64,000 nt of DNA. Source: Caenorhabditis remanei. Taxonomy: Eukaryota > Nematoda > Chromadorea > Rhabditida > Rhabditidae. Location of the stretch: positions 5,270,001 through 5,334,000 of the forward strand of contig NC_071328.1 of assembly GCF_010183535.1 (NCBI RefSeq), in the 5' to 3' direction. Shown in pieces: positions 21,800-31,685 of this stretch (the first letter of the stretch is position 1; the number at the start of each line of letters is the position of its first letter). The position numbers were made by a program, and so were the translations under genes. The notes beneath the pieces are model-generated. The model did no database searches and was not told the DNA's origin. It saw only the letters and a list, made by a program, of their open reading frames with translations.

Positions 21800-21938
21800 T
21801 TTGTTGTTTCAATAAATCATTATACAAGTTTTATTAATTCTTTTGTTTTCGACGTTGTAATGGTTTCATCCACATCCCAATCTATTTTTTCTGTACAATG
21901 TGGATTGGGAGACAATATTTTTATTTTTCAAATTCCAG
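21800..21938 (+). promoter_or_regulatory. Intercistronic region with poly(A) signal and candidate SL2 acceptor
   Basis: AATAAA at about 21811 serves nxt-1. About 125 bp later a TTCCAG acceptor directly precedes the cogc-3 ATG. This spacing with a T-rich stretch is typical of nematode operons; SL2 use is inferred. Confidence 0.55.
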
Positions 21939-24900
21939 ATGGATTTGGATCATATGAAAACCGTAGAGATCCTTGCCGCGAAGGCTGCAACTTGGGGTTT
22001 GCCAGAAGCCACGAACGAGGCTGAAGCTCATTCTGATGATGAAGAAGACTTTGATTTGATATCAACAAGTCTTGAAAATATAAAGAAACGAGAAAAGGAG
22101 CTAGCCGAGTTGCTGTTCCCGCCAGAAGTAGGGATTTGAAATAGAAACTGTGTTTTTAGAAAATTCTCTTCAGATCACTGCGATTCGGGCGAATATGAAA
22201 AGATATCGAGTGCTGCAAAAGCAAATCGATATTTCAAGAGAAACCATGAAAGAACTCCGTGATTCTTATGAATCTGTGTCGAGCAGAACTTGTTCTCTTC
22301 ATGACGCCTGTGATCGTGCTCTCGCTGAACAGACATCGCTTTCTACGGGATCACAGCTTATCAAAACTAATCTTTATTATTTCAAGCAAGCTGATGCGAT
22401 TATGAAGAAGCTTTCCGTCGCCAAATTGATGGTTACTGGTCATTCCTTCGCTGCGATACTTGTCTCAATCGATGAATGTCTCACCTATCTGCGTGCTCAT
22501 CCAGAATACAAAGAATCTGAAGCGTATATCGCAAAATTCGAGCAATGCCTCAGTAGAGCTATGACATGGGTTCGTGTAGCAGTGCTCGCAGATCTCGACG
22601 CCTGCTTCAATGACGTCAAAGATCGGCAAGCACAATTGGAGGCAGACTACGAGAAAATCGGGCGAGGCGGGCAGGACGAGGACACTTTCGCACTACTCTA
22701 CGGTGTATTTGCGTCGAAGGCGGCAGTGGTCAAGTGAGTGGGTGTCCGATTGGTAACGTTTTCGTGTGACGCGCGAGAAACGGGAGTTCGTGTCCCCCTT
22801 GCTGTGTCCGGGCAGTTTGAGTTGATTCGCTCTTCCCCGATAGAGCTTGGGTCAAATTACTGTCCGAAAATCGTAGAGAAGAGTGCACCTTCAAAAAGTG
22901 AACTGCTTTCTTTACGGTTTACTTACAGACTGCTGCTCTTCCCACATCTTTTGAGATTTTTTTCTTTTTTTTTCAGTTTGAGAAATCAAGTTTTTAAAAG
23001 TTCAGAGCATCTATCAATGTGGTGGAACAACGATTCGCAGCGCTACCGGAATTCGAGGAAATGCTCGCGGAGTGTCAGTATGCATATTTTGCAAAGAGAC
23101 ATCAGTTGCTCGGCCCGATTCTCGAGTCAACACTCTCAAGCTTATCCTCGTAAGTTTCAATATATGTGCTTCTTAATGTTCAAATTCTTCAGAACGCACG
23201 CGGAATCTACCTGCCGATTAACCCGTGATGCATGCACCTTTATGCTGAGAACTTGCGATGACGAGTACCGTCTCTACCGTCAATTCTTTGTTACCCATAA
23301 CAATAATGATGATAGAAAAATGTCGACTGACGGAAGAATCAGTCCCGCCATGTCGACCATCACATCTGTCTTCACTTCTCAACAGACTCAGCAACAAGTT
23401 CATCCATTCGAGACTTTTGCTGAACAAATGTGTCGTACACTCTACGACATGCTCCGCCCTCGAATCGTTCATAATCCACATTTGGAGACTTTAGCCGAGT
23501 TGTGTACAATGATTAAAGTGGAGATGATTGAAAATCGATGCTCGTTGCAAATGGTTGCATCGATACTTGGAGATGATGCGAATCAGGATCCAAACGTTTC
23601 GGGATTGAATCCAAGAGCTGGATTTGTGGCGGTGATGAGTGAACTCGTCGGGGATATTGCGGAGAGAATTGTTCATCGGTATATTATTCAAAAATCTAAC
23701 TAACCTTCTTAAATATTCGATTTTTAGCGCTGGTTTATACGCTCAAAACGATATAGGGGCTTATCGCCCAGCTTCTGGAGACATTGCCTACCCGCAAATG
23801 CTCCAAATGATTCGAAAAATCGAGAGCGAACAAAAAGAGCAAAAAGAAAAGGAAGAAGGCGTCGAATCGACGACCACAACAACAATCGATCAACATTGTC
23901 TCTGGTATCCAACTGTTCGGAGAACCGTCATGTGTCTGTCAAAGATTTTCCCCTGTTTGGATGTGAGTTTCAGTGCAAAACCTCTTTTTGGACACGGAAA
24001 CGGATAAAAAACATTTATTGAATCCAATTATTCAAAACTCGGGCTCCTCAACATATCGAACCTGGAATTTGTTCACTGGGTGGGGCTCTGACTCTAGTTT
24101 TGTACCAACCTGACCATTAGAGCTAACTTTTGTGATTGTTTTATGAGTAGCGAATGTAGATGCTATGAAAATCAAGATTAGAAGAAACAGAGAGTAGAAA
24201 TTCATAGCATAAACTGCAGAAAATGAGTATAGAATGAGTTGCTCCTAATTTTGTTGCTGATTGATAAGGGAAAACAACAAAAACAAGGCACGATTGGTTT
24301 CAGTTTTTGCGATTACCTTCAAGGTTCTCTCTTGTTTTTGGTTCATTGTATATACAATAACCTGAGAAAATGCACAGAAGCAGGTAGATTTATTTTCAAG
24401 ATTCAAGAAAAGAAAACGAATAGTATTTACGACGCGAAAACACCAAAAAATCAACCAACAATACTGCCAGTAAGAGTACCAATGACACCAGCAACAACTC
24501 CGTCCTCAATCTTCTTCAAAGTTTTATCGATGCTGTGCTTCAGTTTCTTCCAGAAACTCAACTCGAGTCGATCGATTTTTTCACCATCCTGAGTATCAAC
24601 TTCTTCTTCTTCAACTAGAGCATCTCCAGAAACTATATCTGACAGTTTGATTTCCTCCAGTGCAACCGCGATAGCTTGCTTCACAATTTCTCGGATTTTC
24701 TCCTCGGCGACTTTACAATCAGTCTGAAGTTCTTAGAAAAGATATTTTAAAAAATGTCTAAAAACATACAGTAGCCACACTTGGATGAACCACTGGTGAA
24801 GCAATATTAGGCTCGAGGGCTAGAAGAGCTAGAAGAAGAACGGCGAACATTTTCATTGTGGTAGTAAGAATTGATTAGTGAACTGAATTTTTAGGAGCTT

Positions 24901-26456
24901 TCCAGCTCTTTTATATGTCTTTTACATCCTGTTTTACTAGTTCAAATAGTTTCAAAACCGGAAGAAAATGTTTCAAAATATGTTATTATCAACTCAAAAT
25001 TTCAGATTGGAGTCTTCCATTCGCTTGCCCGTGACATGCTTTTCGCATGTATCGAATCACTTCAAACAGCTTCAGACGCTATCTTGGCGACGCCAGCACC
25101 CGCTAAAGGATGGAGCAAAAAACTCGATGCTCACCTGTTTGTCGTCAAACATTTGCTCATTCTTCGCGAGCAAACAGCTCCTTATCGTCAGAATGTTTTG
25201 AGGTGGTGTGAAGAGTGAATAACACATTTCAAAACCATAAAATCAGTTCTAGGTCCGATGCTCTCAATACGAAAGACTTTTCGATCGACTTCTCGAAGTT
25301 TACAAATGTTTTGTTTGATTCCAACTCGAAATGGTTTGAGTTGAGTACGAATAACACACTTTTAGAGCTGATTACTACGGTAAAAAAGGTTCGCCAACTT
25401 TGAAACGAATCTGTGAGATTCCAGGTTCCCATAGAAATGCGAGAGCACGAAGGAGATTCTCGTCGTGTACTCGATCAGCAGTTAAGAGTCGCAACATTCC
25501 GATTGGCTCACGAAGCATCCCAACTGATGATTGGAGCGCTGGCAGAGTGGATTGATCTCGCTGAAGATGAGGTAAATATGAAGTTCAGGAAATGATTTCC
25601 AAAAAAATCAATTTCAGCGACTACAAGAAGGTTTCGAGTTGAGCAAACATCCGAAGTTGGCAGCCGGAGTTTTGAAGGATTTGGCGTCTCAAGCGTATCG
25701 CAATGTTGGAAGTAAATTTGTGGAGGTTTGTTGGCAATAGTTGGTATCGAAAAATCTTTCGAAGACTTTAAACAATATTTATTCAAAACAAATGAGATCA
25801 ATTAATTCCAATCATAAATATCAAAATCCATCTATGAATGACATGTCCATCCACGACAAACCGTGAAGAATCCATGACTCGCTCTCACTCCATTATCGTG
25901 ATGAACAACGTGTCCGCCGCCGTGGTGATGTTGAGTATGTCCATATCCGTTGTAGGAATGATATGGATTGTAGACTTGATTAGACAACACTTCTGGCGAT
26001 GTGTGGAATAGTTGGGATGACGTAATAGTGATCAGTGATAGCAGAACAAGAATGTAGAATAGAGAATTCATTTTGGAAAGTAAAAACTTTTGAAAAACTG
26101 TGTTTTGACTTCATTTTTAAATAGGGAACCGTAACAGTAGGCGGAGTCGATGTCTTGATTCTTTGATTTCGACTAATACAGTTCTGATTGCGTGAGTATA
26201 GTTATTTGTAACAAGGATCCAACTGTGACTTCTCAGACGACGTGACTATACTGATTCTTTGCAGATTCGCGACGCCTACACTCTCTACATCGGTGTTGCC
26301 GAGACTGAAGCTATTCTCCTGTCGCCCGTTAGGAAGCGTGTCATCGACGTGTTCACACGTGTCAACTCGTTCGCCTCGAAGACGTACGATGAAGAATCTC
26401 GAGCGGTGGCTGCTCTTCCGAATGTTCAACAACTTGTTCTGATGCTCAATAAGTAA
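21939..26456 (+). CDS. cogc-3: Conserved oligomeric Golgi complex subunit 3
   Basis: Ten exons (21939-22127, 22174-22733, 23006-23149, 23193-23678, 23728-23962, 25006-25202, 25247-25379, 25425-25571, 25618-25725, 26265-26456) join in phase to 796 residues. Recognisable COG3 features include the N-terminal coiled coil, QLIKTNLYYFKQADAIM, RFAALPEFEEMLAECQ, KRHQLLGPILESTLSSL, THAESTCRLTRDACTFML and the C-terminal LRVATFRLAHEASQLM and LMLNK. COG tethers retrograde vesicles at the Golgi and is needed for correct glycosylation. Most introns are short, but intron 5 (1.04 kb) and intron 9 (0.54 kb) are enlarged and host secreted-peptide genes on the opposite strand. Intron 2 (272 bp) could be drawn with other acceptors; the one used keeps the COG3 frame. 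Confidence 0.93.
24032..24205 (-). CDS. Small secreted peptide, 57 aa, nested in cogc-3 intron 5
   Basis: A single-exon frame starts MNFYSLFLLILIFIASTFA, a strong signal peptide, and ends EEPEF, leaving a mature peptide of about 38 residues (begins THKTITKVSSNGQVG). An AATAAA lies 12-20 bp past the stop on the same strand, supporting expression. No cysteines. It is antisense to cogc-3. I do not recognise a family. Confidence 0.6.
   Translation of the reverse strand: MNFYSLFLLILIFIASTFATHKTITKVSSNGQVGTKLESEPHPVNKFQVRYVEEPEF
24451..24856 (-). CDS. Secreted cationic amphipathic peptide precursor, cecropin-like, 119 aa
   Basis: Two exons (24770-24856, 24451-24723; 46-bp intron) join in phase. 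The precursor has a signal peptide (MKMFAVLLLALLALEPNIAS), a short spacer, a helical segment with one cysteine (TDCKVAEEKIREIVKQAI), an acidic stretch (ALVEEEEVDTQDGEKIDR), then a cationic C-terminus SFWKKLKHSIDKTLKKIE, a DG break, and a hydrophobic glycine-rich tail GVVAGVIGTLTGSIVG. Tryptophan near the N-end, lysine-rich amphipathic helix, glycine hinge, hydrophobic second helix and final glycine are the layout of cecropins. Ascaris has cecropins; I know of none in Caenorhabditis. The acidic part may neutralise the cationic end before processing. Nested antisense in cogc-3 intron 5, with a TATA box upstream. Homology to cecropins is not shown; convergence is possible. Confidence 0.75.
24908..24915 (-). 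promoter_or_regulatory. TATA box of the cecropin-like gene
   Basis: The sequence TATAAAAG on the minus strand lies 52-59 bp upstream of the start codon, within the cogc-3 intron. It argues that the nested gene has its own pol II promoter. Confidence 0.5.
25832..26071 (-). CDS. Histidine-rich secreted peptide A, 79 aa, nested in cogc-3 intron 9
   Basis: An intronless frame with signal peptide MNSLFYILVLLSLITITSS. The mature part has VYNPYHSYNGYGHTQHHH, a GGGHVVHHDNGVRASHG stretch and the end FFTVCRGWTCHS, with about ten histidines and exactly two cysteines (C-R-G-W-T-C). It is the paralogue of the gene at 26780-27037. A TATTTAAAA motif lies just upstream and an AATAAA just downstream on the same strand. 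Histidine clusters and the cysteine pair suggest metal binding, a disulfide loop, or antimicrobial action; none is demonstrated. I do not recognise this family. Confidence 0.7.
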   Translation of the reverse strand: MNSLFYILVLLSLITITSSQLFHTSPEVLSNQVYNPYHSYNGYGHTQHHHGGGHVVHHDNGVRASHGFFTVCRGWTCHS

Positions 26457-26779
26457 TTTATGTATGAAAATAATTATAACTAATTTACTGTAACCCCGGG
26501 TTTCTTAATCTTCGGAAAATGTGATAATTGAAAATAAAGCATGCAATGGGTCGGTTCGTTCTATTATACTTTGTCTCCCCTCGAATAATGGATGTTTGAT
26601 TTTCGAACAAGTGACTGCGATACCGATGATCACCGATATTGATGAACAATTTGATAACAGAATCATCTTTTGGTTAAAACAACTTTCGGTCTCCCGCGAT
26701 ATGAAGGCGTCACAAAAAACAACAAATCAATCATTTTGCCTCTAGACGAACAAGATATCAATGTCCATAATATTTAGTG
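26457..26779. promoter_or_regulatory. Region between cogc-3 and histidine-rich peptide gene B
   Basis: It contains the cogc-3 3' end and the probable promoter of the downstream peptide gene. TGATAA-type sequences at about 26521 and 26653 are GATA-like, but two sites in 320 AT-rich bases is weak evidence. No other feature seen. Confidence 0.35.
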
Positions 26780-27037
26780 ATGAAGCTTTTCCTTCGTTAT
26801 TTCGTTTCTGTTCTTCTATTTCTTAAACTTTCCAATTGCCAACAAGAAGAATATGTGAGCATTTTCCCACCGGACATGTGGCATCATCACGTCCATAATC
26901 CTTACTATACATATTACAATGGAAATCCTCATAATGGTGGACACGTTGTGGATCATCGAAATGAGCGAGTGAGATCGAGTCATGGACACTTTCATAAGTG
27001 CGAGGGATGGACGTGCCACTCGGATTTTGCTAATTGA
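26780..27037 (+). CDS. Histidine-rich secreted peptide B, 85 aa
   Basis: An intronless frame with a hydrophobic signal (MKLFLRYFVSVLLFLKLSNC). The mature part includes WHHHVHNPYYTYYNGN, then GGHVVDHRNERVRSSHGHF and HKCEGWTCHSDFAN. It aligns with peptide A through NPY.(S/T)Y.NG, GGHVV.H.N, VR.SHG.F and C.GWTCHS; these matches are the evidence that both are translated. AATAAA lies about 50 bp past the stop. It stands in opposite orientation to peptide A, with the last cogc-3 exon between them. The start at 26780 is the first ATG. Confidence 0.72.
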   Translation: MKLFLRYFVSVLLFLKLSNCQQEEYVSIFPPDMWHHHVHNPYYTYYNGNPHNGGHVVDHRNERVRSSHGHFHKCEGWTCHSDFAN

Positions 27038-27141
27038 TCCCTCTTCGAATGAAACATAACATTTATATATATTTTTTTAAATTGAATAAATGATACATGA
27101 GATTTATTTAACATGAGCATTATAACTTATTATATTCTATC

Positions 27142-29349
27142 CTAAAAGTTGAAGAAAGAAGTGCTATTTCCACCGGCGCCCGAACTGGTTCCTCCTTCAT
27201 TATCACCGTCAAAATTGAAGTTGAACGACATATCGCCACCTCCAGTTCCACCGGTATTCGCTCCGAAACCGAATGGATCTGCATCATTATTATTCGATTG
27301 TCCTTCGTCTCCTCCGCCACAATTTAGAAAGTCGAAAGCGCCGCCGGATCCGTTCGTTGACACGTCGTCACCGCCGCCAAAGTTGAAATCGAAGTCTGAA
27401 AAAATTTATGCATTGGCAGCGAAAACAGGCAAATTTCTTCCAAAATTGTTCAATTTTCCTGGGAAAACTCACTTCCGTCTGTATCATTCGCAACAACCTC
27501 TCCAGCTCCTCCTTTTGTGTTTCCGAAAAAGTTGAAATTGAAACTGGCGCTTCGACTCGACCCGTTCTCACTCAATACCTCGTCATCATCGATTCGCATC
27601 TCCACATCGTTCTGACTATCTTCTTGGTCTGAAAATATGTTTTATTCTCTTGTTTTCAGTAATTTTTCTTTAGTTACTTACGACTGATATCAAGAACTTC
27701 GGGAGCCGATGGTTTAATATCTACATTTTCATGTGGAGCGGGAGACGGTGGAATCACGACATCCGGTTGTTCTTCTGTTTCCATCGGTTCGACGTCTTCT
27801 TCTTGATCCTCTCCCTGATCCATAACATCGACGGAACGATTTGCATCTTCCTCTTCTGGTTCTTCTTCTGGCTCTGGACTTGGTTCTCTTGGTATAACTC
27901 TTTGCGTTTCCACCATACTCTCACGACGTTTTGGAGTAGCTTCAGGTGGATTTGCAGCTACTGGAGCAGGCTTTGTAGCCACTGAATACGATTTTGTTAC
28001 TACGGGAGCCGGCTTTGCAGTAATTGGAGCTGGTTTCGTTACTACTGGAGTTGGCTTCGCTACTACAGGAGCTGGTTTTGCTACTACTGGAGCCACCTTC
28101 GACACCGCTGGAGTAGGCTTTGGAACGACCACAGGGGTCGGTGTCGTTTCAACTGGGACAGGCGGCATTTCGGTACTTCCATCGCGTGAATTTTCACTGT
28201 GATGTGAGGCATCTTGTTCTTCTTCAACTTCCATTGTCTGATTTTGTTGAATACTTTCGTTGAATGAAGTCGATCGAGAGGAAGATTTTTGTACAGACTC
28301 GTTATGAGCGGCAGCGTTACGAGAAGTGTTCTCAGCAGTTGTGTCTTTATCCATCTGAAAAAGGAAAATGAAAATTATTCAAATGGAATCAATCGACAAA
28401 CCGAAGCCAGAACAAACGACCGATCGAATTGCATCGTCTCGTCCAGACTTCCACAAGCTCTTCGGCTCTCCTCTTCTTCCTTCAGAAGCTGCAAGTTTTT
28501 CTTCGATTTTATAAGCTTCGGAGTGAGCGTTTCACATAAAGCGTAGTGTTTCGCACACTCGATCACCATCTTTTTGAAAGGTTTCTTCGACTCGGCTTTC
28601 ACTGAAAACAGGCAGTTAGTAAGAAATTTGTATCAATTCACTCACAAGTAGCCTTCTTAGTATGAATATCATCAGCGAGAGCTTTCTTTTCGTCTCTCAA
28701 CTCATCGACTTCCTCTAAAAGAATCCGTTTCTCTTCTTCCATTGTTCGCAATTTGCAAACATCCGTAGAATTCTCGAGCAGCTTCAATATCGAAGCACTT
28801 TTCGCAATCAACGTTTCTGTCGACGTTTTCGTTTTATTGAGACGTTTCTCGTTCGATTCCCTCTCCCGGCGAACTTCAGCATTGGTTGTTTGCACCGACT
28901 TTCGAAGATGATCGCATTCGTAGTAGTTTCTGTAATAACATAATGGTAACTAATTGAAAAACAGAGTAAAACAATTACCGCTGAACATCCAACTTCTTCT
29001 CTTGAACCTGCCGCCCGAGTTCCGCCAAAGAATACCGATCTTCCATGACATCTCTCGAAGTTTGGTGAGCTAATTTCAGTTTTTCGAACAGTATTCCGCT
29101 TTTTGTGAGTTCTGCTCTCTTCTCATCCAACGCGTATATACCTTTCACTTCTGCAACCATCGTCGCCAGCATTTTCGCCAACATTTTTCTCCCTTCCGCG
29201 TTGATTAAATTGCGCTCGACGAGCTGGTTGGATTGACGGAGAAACTGAACAAGTTTACAGATTAGTTAAAACACGAAATTCACCTCATGGGCTCGCAGAA
29301 CTTTCGGATTCTTCTCGTTCGGACGGACTAGAAGAGTTGGAAATGACAT
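27142..29349 (-). CDS. Coiled-coil protein with Pro/Val repeats and F-N-F-rich tail, 632 aa
   Basis: Eight exons (29284-29349, 28979-29244, 28646-28929, 28402-28601, 27682-28354, 27473-27628, 27142-27395) plus in-phase junctions give 632 residues in my count of seven coding segments. Residues 1-270 are charged and helical ([37 protein letters not shown]). Then come a Ser/acidic part, eight or more copies of KPAPVV-like repeats, an acidic block ([20 protein letters not shown]) and a tail with FNFNFFG, FDFNFGG, DPFGFGA, FNFNFDG and a final FFNF. The tail recalls FG-type low-complexity domains but is short, and no nucleoporin fold was seen. No signal peptide or membrane helix. I cannot name the protein. 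A CCAG acceptor lies 5 bp before the ATG. Confidence 0.75.
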
Positions 29350-29796
29350 ATTACCCTGGAAAAAAGTAAAATCGAATTTTTGAGCTGAAAACTGCTTCCG
29401 TGAATCAAAAAAAACCAGCAAAAAAAGTTTTTTTGCTTCTCAAGAACAGGCAAATAAAAAGAAAAACGTGTTTTTAAAATTTGAATTTCGTTACTGTAGA
29501 GTGATAACCTGCACATCATACTCCGAGAGCCACGTGGAGGCTCGCACTTTTATTGAATAGAAGTTGAAATTTAACTGGAATGTGAAGTGGAATTTGAGTT
29601 TTATTTAATGGAAACATTTGAAAAACAAATTTTGAATGAAAGCGAAAAAAACTCCATACCAAACAGCAAAAAAGATGCGACAATTCTCGAAAAACGGAAC
29701 GTTATGAACTTTAGAAAAAGAGTTCATAATAATAAAAGCAATTTTCCGTAAAATAACTCGAATCTCTCAGTTTCTATTTTTAAACCGGTATCAAAA
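29350..29796. promoter_or_regulatory. Divergent promoter between coiled-coil and basic-protein genes
   Basis: 447 bp separate the two starts. The stretch is AT-rich, with poly-T/poly-A runs near 29395-29470. No gene or repeat seen. Confidence 0.45.
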
Positions 29797-31027
29797 ATGA
29801 GTTTTCCCTCTGAACAGATGCAAGATGCAGTGAATTATTGTGAGTAGTTTTGCTCCGAAACTGAAAAACCGTCCGTTTCAGTGTGTTTCGCAGCCACTGT
29901 CACAACAACCGGTGTTGCAATTTCCCTCGGTTGCACCGCTGGTCATCGGGAGATTTTCAGAAGACGTGGGTCAAAATCGAAGAAATCGATGAGATCGAAA
30001 CGCGAAAGAAGAGAAAGAAGTGAACGTTCGAGGAAATCGAGAAAATCGAAAAGAGACAAAAAGAACAGTAGTAGAAGAAGGAAGAGTAAAAACAGTCAGC
30101 GAAGTATGAAGAAAAGTAAGAGAAGCAAACGGAGTCACAGAAGTAAAAGAGAGAAAAAGGATGGTAGTAAAAGAGGAAGCTCTCGGAGCAAGAGAGGAAG
30201 TAAGAAGGGAGTTTCAGCGAGAAAAATGGAAAGTTCTAGAAAAGGGAATAGTCAGAGAAAGATCAAATCGAGTAGAGGGGAAGGTTCAAATAGGGATAAA
30301 GAGGGGTCTAGAAGAGACGGCTCCAGAAGAGAAGGCTCCAGAAGAGAAGGCTCCAGGAGAGATGGCTCCAGAAGAGGCGAAGGATCGAAGAGAGGAAGTC
30401 AGAGAAAAGTGAAATCAAGTCGAATGGAGGGATCGAATAGAAATGGATCGAAGAAGGGAAGTAGAAAAAGTCAGAGAAAAGAGCCATCGGAGAAGAAAAA
30501 GAGCTCAAAGAGCAACAAGGAAAATCAGAAATCGAGAAAATCCGAGAAGAAGGTGAGAGCCGAAAAACCTAGAAAACTTTCTAAGCCATCAAAATAACCA
30601 ATGTCATTTTTAGAAGACTTCGTCGATGAAAGCCGTGAAATCTGACGAAGCGAAGACACCACCATATGCTGAATCTCCTGCTCCAAACCCTGCTCCAGAA
30701 GTCCGTTCCGTCTACATGGACACTGGAAAATCTTCATATTCCACTTCAAAACCACCACCTGCTTTCCAAAAAACAGATTCCGTCTACTTCGCCCCGCCCC
30801 CAAATGACTCCAAACCGAAACAGAATCCACGTAGTGATCAGGCTGATTCAGTGACTCCAATGGAGAAGAAAAAATCGAAAAAATCGATTAAAAGTGTGAA
30901 ATCTCCGGCGAAAAAAGTGCCGAAACTGAATGTGAATTCTACGAGAACACCTGTGAAAAACTCGGAAAGGAATAAGAAATCGACGAGAAATAAGAAGGAT
31001 GCACCACAGAAATCGAAAAGGAAATAA
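29797..31027 (+). CDS. Very basic Ser/Arg/Lys-rich protein, 375 aa
   Basis: Three exons (29797-29839, 29882-30552, 30614-31027) join in phase. The N-terminus MSFPSEQMQDAVNYLCFAA is followed by a short hydrophobic, glycine-containing stretch (TVTTTGVAISLGCTAG), then about 200 residues of low complexity: RSKRERRERSERSRKSRKSK and near-repeats such as GSRREGSRRDGSRRGEGS. The last exon has a Pro-rich part and a Lys-rich end (KDAPQKSKRK). Such composition suits RNA or DNA binding, as in SR-type or sperm chromatin proteins, or a disordered linker; the hydrophobic N-terminus could instead be a membrane anchor. I do not recognise it. The coding frame is supported by clean splice sites and long open exons. 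Confidence 0.7.
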
Positions 31028-31685
31028 TGCATCTAGTGAACTCATTGATTTTTATGAATCGGAATGAAGGGCGACAAAAATGAAAATCAGGATCCATGAG
31101 CGGTGTAATTGGAAACATGAGTCCTGAAAACTTTGACACTTCGATCTGTAATTTAATCAAAACCAGAGCATTTGAATTTGCTTTCGCGGACTGCTACATG
31201 TGCACCTCCTCATTGTATTTAAAAAACATTTTGCGAAAATTCGAGCCGCAATAGCGTGAAAATTCGCTTTGGCAGTGTGCCAAAATCCTACCGTAACCCT
31301 AATGATCGCATTTTTTCGTGGCTAGTTCGAAGGTTCCCGTGAGAGCTGATCCCTGTAAAATCCCACAATCCAGTGAAAATAACATCTTTATTATGAATAA
31401 AAAACATTTAAAATTTTGCAGAATAACAATGACCCGTATCCAAAATTAAAAACATTGAAATATTTGGCTTTAAAATTCTTTAAGGCGAGCTGTATCAGAA
31501 AGCGATTTGTTGGCACACACACATACTCTGAGAGTAACTATAAAAAAGAGATATATCCGGGAGAGAGGGGGGAAAACAAATGGTCATTTTAACCGGTCCG
31601 TAACAGAGATTGAGGATCAAATAGAAGAAGAAAACAATGGGATTTTGAAAGATTTTTGGAAGATAATTGAAAAATAGAAACAGTT
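31028..31685. other. Convergent 3' intergenic region
   Basis: AT-rich DNA between the basic-protein gene and the bam-2 stop. It includes a CCGTAACCC-type segment near 31290 that resembles dispersed-repeat debris. No gene seen. Confidence 0.4.
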
